A DNA stretch of 64,000 nucleotides from the NCBI RefSeq assembly GCF_023278565.1, contig NC_064672.1, forward strand, positions 6,324,001 through 6,388,000, in the 5' to 3' direction. This document shows positions 39,718 to 53,889 of this stretch, one piece after another (within the stretch, counting starts at the first letter, position 1; every line of letters starts with the position of its first letter). The notes beneath the pieces are model-generated. The model made no database searches. It worked only from the letters and a program-made list of their open reading frames with translations, and was not told the DNA's origin. A program made the translations under genes and the position numbers. The stretch comes from Colletotrichum lupini. Its lineage: Eukaryota > Ascomycota > Sordariomycetes > Glomerellales > Glomerellaceae.

Positions 39718-40326
39718 TAAATACCCCAATTATAGCCTATGCCAATTTAACTAGGATTTAACGTACGTCTAAGTTAGTAAGTAACTGCGCGAATGTCCTA
39801 ATATAAGCTTAATATTATACTTATAAGCTACTATTAGACTAATAATACGCACCCTTTATTATATATAGTAATATAATAGGGTTATATATATAAGAGAATC
39901 GGCTCAAAGGGGCCTTTTATCTATATAATAAGATCCCGTAGAGATGGCCTTTATAATAAGACGGGGTGATTGGGGACTGAGATTAAATCTAGGAGCTTTA
40001 AAAGTATAATCGTATATATACTAGGGATAGCGAGTATTGTCCATTTCTAATTATAAGAGTAATTTATAAGCTACTAAAGCCTAACTAACTAACTACTTAA
40101 CGCCTAGTGGGTAATATTCGCTATTTTAAGTACTTACGCGCTATTATACGTTATTATATATTATTACGTCTTTGTACTAGCTCTATTATTAAAAAGGATA
40201 GGTTCTTAAGCGGCACTACGAGGAGGTTATAGAGTCCGAAATTCGCTACCTACATTGCTTAAGGAAAAGTATCTTAGTAGTATTATTAAAATAATTATTA
40301 TAAAAAATAAAGGAAAGGTAAAACCG

Positions 40327-40464
40327 ATGCCTAGCGACGTTACGAATGTCTATTTAATAGGAAATAAGGAGATATAGAACTAATGCCTAGTATCGTTAGA
40401 ATAGTTATTAACGGAAATAAGTATAAAATCCGTTACCTAGTATCGTTAGAAGTTTATTAACGGT
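40327..40464. repeat. Diverged ~51-56-bp minisatellite, three units
   Basis: Three related units begin at 40327 (ATGCCTAGCGACGTTACGAA), 40383 (ATGCCTAGTATCGTTAGAAT) and 40434 (TACCTAGTATCGTTAGAAGT). Each continues to TTTAATAGG or TTATTAACGG, and the first two then share AAATAAG. Divergence is largely transitional. Confidence 0.65.
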
Positions 40465-43400
40465 ACTACTATATAGTAATATTAATATACGGTTAATAGT
40501 ATCGTAGTAGTAGGGTGGGGCTAGAAGCTTAGCTTACTAAGAAAACTTACGAATCTAAGTAAAAAAAGACCTCTCTACTTAAAGTTTTATTAATATCCTC
40601 TCCTCTATTATAAGTTTATAATATAAAAAGAGGTAGGTTTACTTATTTTATAATAATATTAATAGCCCGTTATATTTTTTTAAAAAAATAAATATTCTCG
40701 TAGCTAGGATAAGCGCTATAGTAGGGAATTAATAGAAAATATTAAACTTAGGGATTTTAAATAAGTAAACGGCTAGTAGTTAGTTTTTTACGGGCGGAAT
40801 TTAAACCGGGTTTAAATTAGGTAACGAATTTATAAAACGACCGGGGTACTAGATCTAGACTATTAGTTAGATAGTAAAAGTAAGAAGTTAATAAAGGATG
40901 CGGAGCTAAAAGAGGCTCTATAAGGAGCTTCTAGGCCGGGGCATAGGGTAAGTACGACGGATCTATACTAAGTACGGCCCGATCTAGTAGCAATATCTAG
41001 CGGTATTATTTAGTAATTAGAGCATCTTTTAAATATAATTATCTACCCTACCTTCTCGGTCGGCCACCGTGCTATCCTAACCTTTATTATCCAAAACGAC
41101 TATATTAAAAGAAGTAGCGACCTTTACTTAGTTTTTTGCCCGTTAGCTAAGGTTACTTATAGCGCTTTACCTTAACTACTTTTATATCGAGTCGCCGCCC
41201 TTGTTTTAAGTTATACTATATATAGACTAATCGATCTATAGACGTTCTGTTTCTAAGGCTAAGAAGAGCATACCTAAAGTAATAGAGGGGCCTACTAATA
41301 TTATTTAAAAAGGCAAAGCTAGCATAGCGGTAGAAGTATTTTTAGCCTACGTAAATACGATAACCGAGTTTCTTAGCTAGTAACGTATATTAGTCCGCGT
41401 ATTTAAAGCTAATATGGGCGGTCTTAACTAGGTATTTATTAATAGACTTTTAATATATAAACATAGAAACGGCGGCGTTTATAATAATATTAGCTTAGAT
41501 ATTAATTTAATAAAGGCCGTAAAACCGACCAAACTAGCTTCTTAGCTTCGCGTGGTACGAATAGGCGTTAAATTATAAACTATTTAAATAGTTAAAATAT
41601 ATATATCTAAAAATCGCCTAACAAAAGAGGCGACCTAGACCAGGACTTAATAAATAGTATCGTTTAATACTAAATCGTATTTAATTATATAGTATACGAG
41701 ATATACCTTTCTACGTCTTTAGTGTTTTGCTTTTAATTAACTAACGAAGCTTGAAATGTGGGATATACTATACGATTATAAAAACCCCATTCTTAGTTCT
41801 ACTAACCCCTAGAAATAGTAATATACGTTTACTACTTTAAGTTTATTATAAGAAATGTATTAACCGCTACTATTATTAGTAAATTAGTTATATTTTTACG
41901 TAATAAATTATTTATACCTAATAACTAGGTATATAAAGCTTACTACTACTATACTCTCTTATTAAAAGCGCTACGTAAATAAGCTATATCGTTAGAGGCC
42001 TATAATAATAAGGAACTAGCTTAATTAGAAGGGACGTAGTTCTCTTTTTTTTAATTAACTAATAGCGGTATTATTTATTATATATTTATAGCTATCTTAA
42101 GGATTTTTAATTATAAAGCGAGCTCTTACTCGGGACCTATATAACCTCGAATAATATACTTTATAACGGCTCATAGCTAATCCGTAGCTAGCTATCGAAG
42201 TTTATAATAGTATTTAATAAATCTCGTAATGCTTATAGTTAGCGTTATAGGCTAGGGTACTAGGGTAAATAAGCCGTATTTAAGGTATAAGAGAAGAATA
42301 GAGAGGATATATATACTACGGTTTATACTATTTTTTATAGCTATTAGACTAGTTTTAAAATATATATATAATATATATTATATAGTAGAGGTGAGCTATA
42401 ACTATAAGTGAATTAAGATAAAATAGAAATAGGATACTAAGGTTACTTTTTAACCGTACTTAGATATAAAGCTAATAATTACTTTGCGCTTAGTATAGTT
42501 ACTACTTCGATTTAGACGTAGGGAGGTAAGCTAATAAGCTAAAGTTAAGTTTATAAACTTATATAATAAAGAGCCTTTTATAACGTATATCCTTCTTACC
42601 TAAATAACAAAACTATAACTATAAACGGGGTAGCATAGCGGATAACTAATATAAAAAGTAGGTTTATTTCTTAAAATATAAAACCCCTTAATATTATTAC
42701 TACTAAACTTAGGATTAAGTTATCTTTTTAGGTTTCCCTTTATACGTATCCTTATTATTAAGCTAGCCCTTAGCTACGTTATACCTTCTCTTTTAACATT
42801 ATCTCGGATATTAGCTCCTTTACTATAGACTTCGATACGTTACTTTTAGTTAACGAAGTCTAAGATACGAAAAGGGATAGCTACTACGAGCTATTAATTA
42901 TAAATATCCCGCTATATTATAAACGAGCTAAGGCTCTTTACTTAAGCCGAGGTGCGCGTCGCTAATACGTATATTATCGAAACGAACTATATTATATTAA
43001 TATTAGCTTAGCCCTTATAGCTAATAATATTAATAAGCTAACCCTAAGGTTTTAGGATTTCTATTTTAATCGTACGTTCTTTTCTATATCTATTATATAT
43101 TAATAATACTTAACTACTATCTACTAGCTATTTCTTCTTAAGATATAATAGCTTTTATTATCGTAACGATTTACTTTAACTTATATATTAGAACGATTAT
43201 AAGGTTCTCTTATGAGTAACCTAACTTTATAGCTACCCTTAAGGAACTTCTCGCTTTTAAGGCTTATAGAGAATTTATATTAATAAAGGTTAGCTATAGC
43301 CTCGACGCCCGTAATTTAAAAACGACTACGACGATAGAAGCTAACGGGTTTTTTATTTTAAATATGCCGAACGTAGGCGTTATTAAAGCTATACTATTAT

Positions 43401-44454
43401 CCTTACCGCTAGCTAATATAGTCCGCGTTACTATTATTTTTACTTAGCTTATTATAAGTAGTAATAACCGAGGGGTAAAGCTTTTTATTATATAAATTAA
43501 TAATATAAGAGGTATATATAATAGCGTTATGTCATGTATGCTCCCTATATAAGCCGGGACTAAGCCGCTAGATTATTTTATTATAACGTTTTATAATATA
43601 AGACTTTAGCCCGAGGCGCTTCTAAGATCGGCATTATAAAGTAATAATAAGTAAGAGGAGTTTCTTACCTATACTTAGAGAGTATCCGTTAGTACGCTCT
43701 TACTCTTTATTATAAGAGTATTTACTATCCGAGTTACGGGCTATATCGCCGCCCTATCTAACTAACGTCGTTTAATTAGAAATAAAAATAGACTACTTAT
43801 TCTATAATTTAGTATATAGTAAAGACCGATCCTAAAAGCCCTAGTATACAGAGAAGTTTTATATATATATACTAAGTAGAGCGTTAATAAGTTTATTAAT
43901 TATAATTATAACGTAGACGTTTATTAAGGGATCGCTACTATTTTTAAAGTCTTGGTTATATAATCGTCTCGTTTATTTTACGAGCTAGCGGAGCAATATA
44001 ACTAGTAGGGCCTATATATATATAATTAAATAACTAAACTTATATTAACTTTTTAAGGGAACTCCGTAGCCGAGGGCGATACTCTTATTATAAGTATTCG
44101 TAGGTCTTTTTTATATACGAGCTTAGATATAAGTCTTAATACTTTATAGGTCTCGCTTTAAAACTCTTTATGAGTAGATATAGCCTTCTATAACTAACTA
44201 ATCCGATAGGATCTCTTATTATATATAAAGCTGGGATAATTAAAGAGGTTACGAGAGATAAAAACCTTATACTTAGTAATTTTAGTAGCTTAAGGGGTAC
44301 GACTTATAATAATAGCGTTCTCCCTTAATATAGAATAATAGTAGAGGCTATTAGATAGCGTATAGTTTACGAGGTAGCCCGGGCGTAAGGTAATATTATA
44401 CCTAAAGTGCTTAACGTATTTAAAAAGTCTTATATTTAAAAGGATCTATCCTAG

Positions 44455-45003
44455 TTTATTAAATATAGCTACGGTACTCAATCTACGTTGCGGGATAATA
44501 AGAACAGGGCATATTCTAACTTATTACCCCTTTTACTTATACTAATAAAAAGTGCTAATACTAAAGACTATATTACGGTACCGTTAGTTAAAGAGGGAGA
44601 TATAGAAGACTTTATTAAGACCTTGCTGGCTTTTAGGGCTCGTATAAATAACGTAGTAATAGAGCGGGCCCTAAAGTCTAGACTTTAATATAGAAATAAT
44701 CTAAATACTTTAGTTTTATTACTTATATCTATCTTCTTACTATATTTTAAAGTTACACATCGCCGCAAAAATAAGCGCAAGGGCAGGACGGTTTATATAG
44801 TTAGTCTTAATAATATAAGTCTAGCGTCCTACTTACGGGGCCGTAATATAATACCCCGCGAGAGGTATATTAATAGTATAGAATTTACTCGCAGTGCTAG
44901 CTTAAAGATATTAATAAGAGAACTATGCTTAGAGACGTACGTATACGGGTTTTCTTATTTACTTAAGTTATATAGAGATAAAAAAAGTCTAAATATAAGG
45001 TAA
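44455..45003 (+). pseudogene. Unidentified protein remnant, open apart from one stop
   Basis: One plus-strand frame is open for 77 codons (44455-44685), has a single TAA at 44686, and is then open for 104 codons to a TAA at 45001. Stops elsewhere in the RIP-mutated DNA occur far more densely, so this is the strongest coding signal outside the Fot1-like element. The first half contains DYITVPLVKEGDIEDFIKTL. The second half has a hydrophobic segment (LVLLLISIFLLYFKV) directly followed by a basic THRRKNKRKGR run, which resembles a membrane anchor with a stop-transfer signal, though leucine may be inflated by RIP. It then continues as mixed basic sequence. Upstream, in the same frame to ~44341, four stops interrupt otherwise similar sequence. 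I do not recognise the family. The stretch is also slightly richer in CA and TG than its surroundings. Confidence 0.45.
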
Positions 45004-48000
45004 GAAAGATAGTGCTAATTAAATATTAATAGGTAAACACTCGTTTATATCCTAGTCTTTCGGACCTAGGGCTTAAAATATAAACTCGCTATACGGTCCC
45101 TTTTCTATTCTTACGAGCCTATTCTTAGCTACGTATTCCTTAGTATTAATTAGAAAGCGCCGTAATAGGTTCTAGAACTACTATTATTAGTTTTATAAGA
45201 TAGAAAAGCGGTCGTCTCTCGCTTTATAAATTTTAATTAGAGCGATAACTAGGTCTTTTTCTTTTTTTAATAAGAAGGCCTTTATAGCGCGCTATTATTC
45301 GCTCTCCGTACGAGGTACGAGGTATTTAAAAATACTAGCGATATAGCTATTTCTTTTATACGGGTCTTAACTAATATCTAGGGTAGCCTTAGTTAGCTTA
45401 CCGTACTTTTTTAACTTAAGAAAGCTAAATTGCGTAATAAATATATTAAAGATATACTACTTATTAAATAGCTTACTATATAATATAGTAAGCTCGATGT
45501 TATTTTTGTCTTATTTTTATTTAAAATGTTAATAATAATCGTATAGGGTAGGGCTATGTTAGTCTTTAAGGCAGGTTTAAAGTTAAGTTTATAGTTCTAT
45601 ATCTTACTTATTAGTAGTAGGACGTTAAGTAGCTCGTTTTAAAGCTATTATAATAGCGGTACCGAAGTTAAGTTATAGATTAGTTTAGAATAGAACCTTG
45701 TGATTACGTAAGAGAACTCGTCTGCGTATATTAAGTACGGTAAACTTAGCTATAAATAATATAAATAAGAGTGTATAAAAAACTATAGGCTACTAATACT
45801 TATATATATAGTCTCTAAATATGGCCTATATATACGGCCGCTACGAAGCCTAGCTCTTAGAGCGCTCTCTAAACTTAAGAAATATAAGCTAGGACCCTAG
45901 TCTATTTAGTAATAAATTTAGTCCCCTAGTTAAGGTAAAGTAAGTTTAGTATAAAGACCCTATATACTCTTATAAACGCTAATATATAGTGCCTTATTAT
46001 CTAGTAGCTTATAATATTTATACTTAGTTATTTTATTTTTATAAGCTTATAGAAGTAGACTCGTTAGCTAACTCTTATAGCCCCTAAGGCGTATTTAGCT
46101 AATTAAGCCGTAAGGTAGACTATTAGTATTAGGCTTAGTAAGTAAGTTTATTACTAAAATATTTACTATTACTCCCTCGCTCCGTTATGCGATTTTATTT
46201 TGCAATATTTATTTTTTATTTCCTTTCTTATTAAGTAAATTATATCTACTTACTCTTTAGCTTTAGTAGAAGTTCCTAATATATTTTGCGTATAATATTA
46301 TAACTACCTAATCTAATTATTAAATATATTTATACGGATACTAAAGGCGCTTATTTACTATATTATTTTATTAGCTAGGTTAGGTATAAAGTACTTTAAT
46401 ATAATACTACTAAGCTTACTTTTTAGTTCGTAAAGTCTGCCCGGCTTAAATAAAAAGGTTTAAAAATATATATATAAATATCTAAGCGGGCTTTGAGCGA
46501 ACCTCTAAATCGCTAAGAGAATGCCCTATAGATCGTTATAATATATATACTTTTATTATATTAAGATATAAACCTAAAACTCCGAGCCGGGATATAGGGA
46601 GGAATTCGTATATATTACTTAGATTATTATAGTTTCCTCTATATATAAACTAAAAGCTTTATATAATTAAGCCGTCTTATTTTAAAAAGCGGATAGTTAT
46701 TTTAGTTTCTTTTTTTTTATTAAAGCGTTTATAATATTCTAGTACGTTTTCGATATTAATAACTGCGCTGATTATAAAGCTTAGGTAGGCTTTATTACTA
46801 TTAATAAGGTTAATTAGTTACGGAGCGTACTACTTCGGATTAACGGCTCCTATTTAAAAACTTAAGCCCTTAGTAAAGAAGGACGAGATAGGGAAGGGAA
46901 TTATAAGTAAGATATTACTATTATACGGTATACTAAATAAATTGTTTTATAAACTATATACGCTTAGTTAGCTTATACCTCTTTTAAAATACGCTACGTT
47001 AATTATTTATTATATAATAGTACTCTCGTTTATTTTAAAACTTAAGTTTAATACTTCTATACTAATATAGTTTATAGTGCGTATAACCCCGTCCGGCTTA
47101 TAAGTTAGAATCTAAGTAACGGGGTTTTTATTAATAAAGTTAATTAGGATAGCGCTAATAAAAGTAGCGAGAGTAAGGCGTTTTTTTATATAGTTAACGA
47201 CGTAAACCTTAGATAATTTATATAAAATAGCTAAGTAAGTAAATAGTAGCTTAACGGGACTTGCCCTAAAAACGGCGACGGAATTACTAAGTTCGAATTT
47301 AGTATAGTCAATACTAGCCTATTTTATAATAAAGATATTTAAAACGGTTAAGTAGTCGCGCTCGATCGTTAAGTTAACGGTATTATAAATTAATAAAATA
47401 GGGATTAAGTTAGTTTTAATAAAAGGGACCCTCGCGTATTTAGCTACGCAGCCTCTTATTAGTGAACCTCTTTTTAATATACTTAGGATATATATAATAT
47501 AAGCCTATTCGTATTTTATAAACCGCCTAGACCTATCTTATTATTCCCAAAGCCGAAGTATTCCTTTAACCTTAGATTTATTTTTAAATAATCTTTAGAT
47601 ATAGTATTAAGGATAATAATATAGTCCCTAACGGCAAAGGAGGACACGGTATTACCGATTTTCGAAATATAGTTAACGGCCTCGTAGTTTATTATTTATA
47701 ATACTATACTACTTATATAGCTACGGTAAATATATAAATTAAATTTATATACGGCTATAGTAGTTACTTATATAACAATATCCGTTTTCTTTAGGATAGC
47801 TAGCTTAACGATATTTTAAATTATTATTTTAAAAGGCGTATTATAATAAATAACCGCGCGTATAGTTACGGCTAGCTAAGAAAGATTAAGTAATATTATT
47901 GAATATTAAAGAGTGTCAATACTCAAAATAGTTATATATATAAGGCAATAATACGATTTTATAGTATATATAATAATAGTTTAATACAATTTTTAGTCCT

Positions 48001-51000
48001 TATTTATAAAAGGTTAAAACTTTAAAATATAGCGAGAGTTATAGTTATATGCGCATATATTACTAAACGATATAGGCTTTTTTTTATTAATATAATTAAT
48101 TAACTCCGTTAGTATATATTATTAAAGTACTCGTAGCCTAGCTAGTTAGTATAGTAAGTAGCTCGAGTAATAATTATTAAAGAAGTAATAGGGTATGCGA
48201 TGTGCTTCGTATATATCGAAATAAACGCTCTAGCTAATACGACTATTCTTAATTATAGAGCCACGGCTACTTTATTCCAATATATATATCCGCATCTTAA
48301 ATATAACGCTTAAAGGCGATTATCTCTACTCTATTAAAATAGGGGTAGAAAATAAACTAGCTTAGAGCCCTTTCTAGCCTTAATCAGTAGTAAAAGACAG
48401 CACGGCCCCTATATAATACTACGAAGGATAATAACAACCTATACCTAGAGCTTCGGCACATATCTAGATTTACAAAAGTAATAACCGTAAGAATATTAAA
48501 ATAGCTTTTTGCTATTTTTAATAGGGCTTAAGGTTATAGACCGGTATTATAAAGCGTTAGCTAGCTTAATATAAGCTAAATCTACTACTTTATAGTAGTT
48601 AAAGGGATAGTTAAGTATAAAAGTAGCTATAATATAAGTTCTTAGAAGAGGCTACTAAGGAAAACCTCGTTTTAGCTTTTAGCTCTATAAACCCTACGTA
48701 CCCCGCTCTTTACTAAACCTTATTATTTAAATACGGCGTATATTATAGTACTATTTCTATTTAAGTAGTACTATTAACTAGACCTACGGATACTATATAA
48801 TATTAATAAATACTAAAAATTACCTTTTATTATATATTTTAACTTAGTTATACGTACTTAACTCCTGGAGTTATGCCCTACGTTTAGTAAATATACGTAT
48901 TTATATCCTCGTATATCGCTTGAGAACTTCTTATACTATATAGACCTATCTCCGATTCTTATCTTACTTTTACTTAGTTAGTAATAGGACTCATAGGGCT
49001 TAGTAATAGTTTCTAACTAAGGAGCGGGCCCGGGCCCCGTAGTAATACTTAGCCTATATTTAGATAGAGGTAGTTAATAATATTTATACTAGCCTACCCT
49101 AGCTCGTTTAGTTCTTTTTATTATTATTTACCGTTACTATGCGCAGACCTAAGAGAGACTAGTTATATTATATAAAAATCTTAATATAAGGACTTTTCTA
49201 ACTCTTTAATACGTTTTACTAGCGGGACGAATAGTGTTTTTTATTACTTTTTAATATTAATAAGCGTTACGTTAAGGACGTCGTTTAGTAAGAAGCTAAT
49301 AGAAACGGTTAGCGTTACTCTATTATTATTTATTAAGCCCGTATGGGTAACTTAGGCTTATAATATAAACTAGGCCTAGAGCTTTAAGATATTAGCCGTA
49401 TATAATATTAGTAGCTTACTTATAATCTTTTTATACGTATTTATAAAGTCGTCTAGGCTCTAGCTCTTAGTAAAACGAGAGAGTATTATAACGATCTCTA
49501 ATTCTATTTAGTATTTAATATTTACGTTACTTATATCCCGATTATATTAAACTTGGTTAATAACGGCGCTAATTTAATACTTAGTAGTTATAGTCTTTTT
49601 AAGGCTTAGAGAACTAGCTACTAGCGGTCTATCGTCCTATAAATAGATTATTTTTACTTTAGATCGCGCTATTAATATGCCCTAATAGAGTTATTTCTTA
49701 TCCGCTGCGTATAGGTTATTATTAGTATTAAATAAGTAGTCTAAGTACTTAATTAAAACCTAAAGCTTATAGATATATGCGAGCTATTATAAGTAGCTTA
49801 GTAGCCTAATTTAGGTAAGTATTTACGACCTATTTAGTAAACTATTATTAATAATATAAATAACGAATATAAAGCTGCGGGATTTTGCGCTTTATATAGC
49901 CTAAGGCCATAAAAAGCGATATACTTTATTATACTTATTATATAAGTATTTAAGTAGACGAGTTATAATAAGCGGAGAGTGCGTAAATAGGTTTTAGTTT
50001 ACGTCTATTTATAAGCTATTAAGAGGTCTCGATAGATTATAGCTTATTATTATAGCGAGATAAATGCGAGAGTTCGTACGTCGGTTTAATAGTAGATAGG
50101 TATTAATACGATGTCTTTTTATATTTATATTACTTTGCGTAAGATTTAGAAGCGGTAATATAGGTCCGGTATATAGCTACCTAATTTAGCTTTTTAGGCC
50201 GTTGACTTTGCTACTCGATATTTATACCGTATATAGGGTTAAAAGAATATAAACTATCCCCGCAGTATAAAGAGCTATATTTTATAGTGCTGTATTTCGC
50301 TTTACTAAACCCGTATTTGTTATATTATAGAGGGGTCGATTTAGGTAAAAATACTTAGAACTGCCCGTAATCGTATTTGCTATAATACTATAATTTATAT
50401 CTATTTTATAAGGCGTAGTATGGGCCCTATAAAGTATACTATATAGTATATAGCCTTTTTTAAGAATTATTTAAGGTCTCCTCCTTAGACCGCCTTATCT
50501 ATAAACTTCTTAGTATATACTAGAGACGGAGGAATAACTACGGCCCTACTATCCTTGCTCTTATTATCTATTAGCTAAAGCTACTTACTAAGGGCTTATA
50601 ATAGCTAGTATAATTAGTAGCTAGCGTAATTAGCTTACCTCTACTATAGGGAATATTACTACTTTTATAACTATTTTAACATAGGGTCCGTTTTTATATA
50701 CTACTATGCTTATTTTTTATTAGTATTTACGATTATGATATATCCCCGGCCCTCCCTTTGCTAGATTTTTTTTTTAGTAGCTTTTACGTACCGTATATAG
50801 CGGTAGTATATATTTTAAGTTTTACGAGGCTAGTTTTAAATATAGTACTTACGATTATTTTTAATATTATTTACGACGCTCGCTAACTCCTCGTATAGGA
50901 TCTTTTATTTACGTTAGTTTAAATAACGTTATAATAAGCGACCCGGATTTTATAAGGTATATACTCGGCGTGCGTACTAAGTATATACGTTTAGATTAGT

Positions 51001-52660
51001 ATAACGTAATATAATTAGATCTAGGAAACGATAACGTACTATTTATTAGAGACGATATAGTATATATTAGACTCTAGTTTTAAATAGCGGGAGGGGTAGG
51101 TTATTCTTTTATATATACTATAGGTTAATTTATATAAACTACTAACGATCGTAATAAAGTATTCTAGTAAAGATGTTATCGACCTTAAAGCTAAAATTAA
51201 CGAGAGTATTCTTCGACTTATATTAATAATTAATATATATACTTCTTAGGATAAAAGATTTAATTTTAGTCTAAAGGCGTAGTATTTTATACTCGACGTT
51301 ATTTTAGATTTTGTATTTAGTAAGCCGTTTGGTAATTTAGTTTCCGACTTAGATATTTATAACTATATTTATTTAATAGAATACAGTATACTGAATATTA
51401 TCGTTACGGCTATTTTGCCCTTTTTATTTTATATATTATTATAGCCTCTGCTTCGGTAGCTATTACTTTTGGAAAATAATGCTAGCGGGTTTAGAAGGCT
51501 AATTCGGTGCGTATTATTATATTCTTTTTTAAATCTAGTCTACGCTTAATAACTTAAGTTATTAACTTACGCAGTCTTTATTACGTTCTTATAAGCCTAG
51601 TATAACTAATATATATCGATAGGATAGTAAAAGAAATTACTAGCGAGTGCTTTAGGTTAAATAAAAAGACGAAATAAGATATACTTAGCTCTTTTATAAT
51701 ATACGGCTTAATATAAAAAAAGGCGTCGTTAGAAATCCTTATATAAATATATAAATTATTAAGATCTCTTTAGTCTTATACTTTAAGGCTATTATTAACC
51801 TTTTTAATAGACTTACTAGATTAGATACGACGGCTATAGTAATCTAAGCTACGCTACTTTATTTTATTATTAACTTATAAATACTTACGATACTTTATAT
51901 AAAAATCGAGCGCTTTTAGCCGTCTTAGCCTATTATAAAAGAAGCGAAGGCGCGAAGTATAGCTTATTTATAGGCTATTATTAAAAAAGGCTTATATATT
52001 TTCCCTCTAGTTATTAAATAAATATCGAAGGAAGTCTTTAAAGGTGGCAATATTTTTAAAGGCGTATACTTACTAAAGGGAATATATATTAGTTATAGAG
52101 CGTGGGGTATTGTTTACTAAGGTAATATTTAGGGTTAGGATATTAATAACTTCTAACCGGATCGATAGCTTATAGCAGATACGGAGAGCTTAAGATTAAT
52201 AAAAGTAACGCTCGAGCTTGTTTTTAGCTATAGTAAATAGAAGTATCTCGGACGGAATATAGTAATAATAGAGCTATAGAAGTTATTTATTAAAGTACGT
52301 TGCGCGTGTTTAGTATATAGTTTTGTTTTTATAAAAATAACGTATTAATACTTCTATTAGTTACTACGGAGATTTAATTTAGTATTATATAACTTTACGA
52401 GGCCGTAGAAGTTATTTAATTATAAGATCTTTTTATAATCCTAGTATTAGATAAGGGTATATAAGCTATTAGTAAAAGCGTCTAGCTAAGATAGACTATA
52501 AAAAAGCGAGGATACGCTATTTACTATTGCTACTATAAGTTTATAACTAGCTAGCGCGGGCTAAATAGGTAATAAAAGGTTTATTAGCGCTGCGGCTTGC
52601 TTAGTATTACGGAGTAGGTTGTAGGGACGCTAGTACTAGCCGCCTATCCGTAGCGTTAGC

Positions 52661-52693
52661 TACGGTAGACTATAAGAGGCACTCCGCTAAAAT
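52661..52693 (+). repeat. Left terminal inverted repeat of copy 2
   Basis: This end corresponds to the right end of copy 1 in inverted orientation and shares the ACTATAAGAGGCACT core. It is preceded by GTTAGC. Confidence 0.85.
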
Positions 52694-53646
52694 ACTTTTT
52701 TTATATATTGAAGTAGAAATCGTATTTTATAGTTACCCTACTACTTAGGATAGGGTCTAGACTAGTATAATAACTTATAAATAGGGGTTATAGAGATTTA
52801 CGGTTTAAAAAATATTTTAATTTCGTAATATATTAAACCGTACAGTAGTATATAAAATCGCGTAATATTATACCCTAATATAAAAGTTTTTCTTTTCTTT
52901 ATAACTTTGTTATAGAAGTAATTACTACTTTTTACCCTCTTATAAGTAAAAATTACTTTTTATTTAAGTTATTAAACTAATAGCTCGCTTATAGATATTA
53001 TAGTATAGATTTATAATAACTTCTAATTTTTATATAAAACGTTACTAGACTAATTAACCTTATAATACTTCTTTATAAAGCTATTCCGAAATGACCGATT
53101 AATAATAATACTTATATAAGCTCTACCCTTTTTATATAATAAGAAGGTATAAACGTATAAGCCTCGATATTAATAAAATCTCTTTTTATAAGCTTAAAGG
53201 AGCGGGAACGAAGTATTTAATAAACAAAAAAGGAGCTAAAATAATTATTAATAATTAATATTTTTATTATATTATATAACGCATCCTTTTTTAAGAACGA
53301 ACTTAACGGTTTCTAAGTAACGACTTATATTAACGTCTAAGTTATTAAAAAGTTTATTAAGAAAGTTTAATTTAATCGCTTCTTAATATTTACTTTATAT
53401 TAAGATATAATACGATTTATTATTTCATATTTTATAATAAACTAGTAAATTCTTTTAATAAAGTAAATAGTATTTTTAATTAATATCAAAAATCCTTACG
53501 ATATTTTAGAGTACTGGAAAGTAGTATACGGAGCTATAAATTTAAAGAGATTCCTTTTTAAAACTACGATTTTATATAAAAAAGATAATTACTAACTTTT
53601 TATTATTTTTCAAACTAGAATTAAGTTACTAGTTATTAAACCTTAG

Positions 53647-53889
53647 CTAGTAAAGAAGGGAAAAGGTTATATAAAGCTAATTATAACTAAAACTTTAAGC
53701 AAAACGACGTATAGAAATATTCTAAAAACACGGCTTTTAATAAGTATTAATATTAAACTAACGATAAAAATTAAGGAGGAATTATTAGTTAAGTAAAAAA
53801 AGAAGATTATTAAAAAAGAGGTAAAGGCTAAAAAAAAGGTTAAAAAGGATAAAAATAATAAGAAAGACGAGATTATAGTAGTTCGATAA
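53647..53889 (+). pseudogene. Lysine-rich protein remnant in copy 2
   Basis: Eighty codons are open apart from one TAA at 53794-53796. The peptide runs from LVKKGKGYIKL through a KEELL segment into KKEVKAKKKVKKDKNNKKDE and stops at 53887. It aligns codon for codon with the minus-strand frame at 6540-6779, including the internal stop; that stop may be a shared RIP change of CAA. The upstream sequence (53280-53640) may continue the protein but contains too many stops to prove it. Function is unknown. A basic nucleic-acid-binding tail is a plausible reading. Confidence 0.4.

Larger units (their letters stand above)
24601..52654. other. RIP-mutated AT-rich DNA, largest block, unclassified
   Basis: Twenty-eight kb of RIP-mutated sequence separate the Fot1-like element from the second 4.9-kb element copy. 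I found no conserved enzyme motif on either strand and no paired long terminal repeats. A 62-codon minus-strand frame at 28250-28438 starts with TTG and has no recognisable content. Slightly less mutated patches occur at about 39960-39990 and 48380-48490. Individually listed features inside are the 73-bp tandem duplication, the G-run, the polypyrimidine tract, the diverged minisatellite and the open stretch at 44455-45003. Confidence 0.65.
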
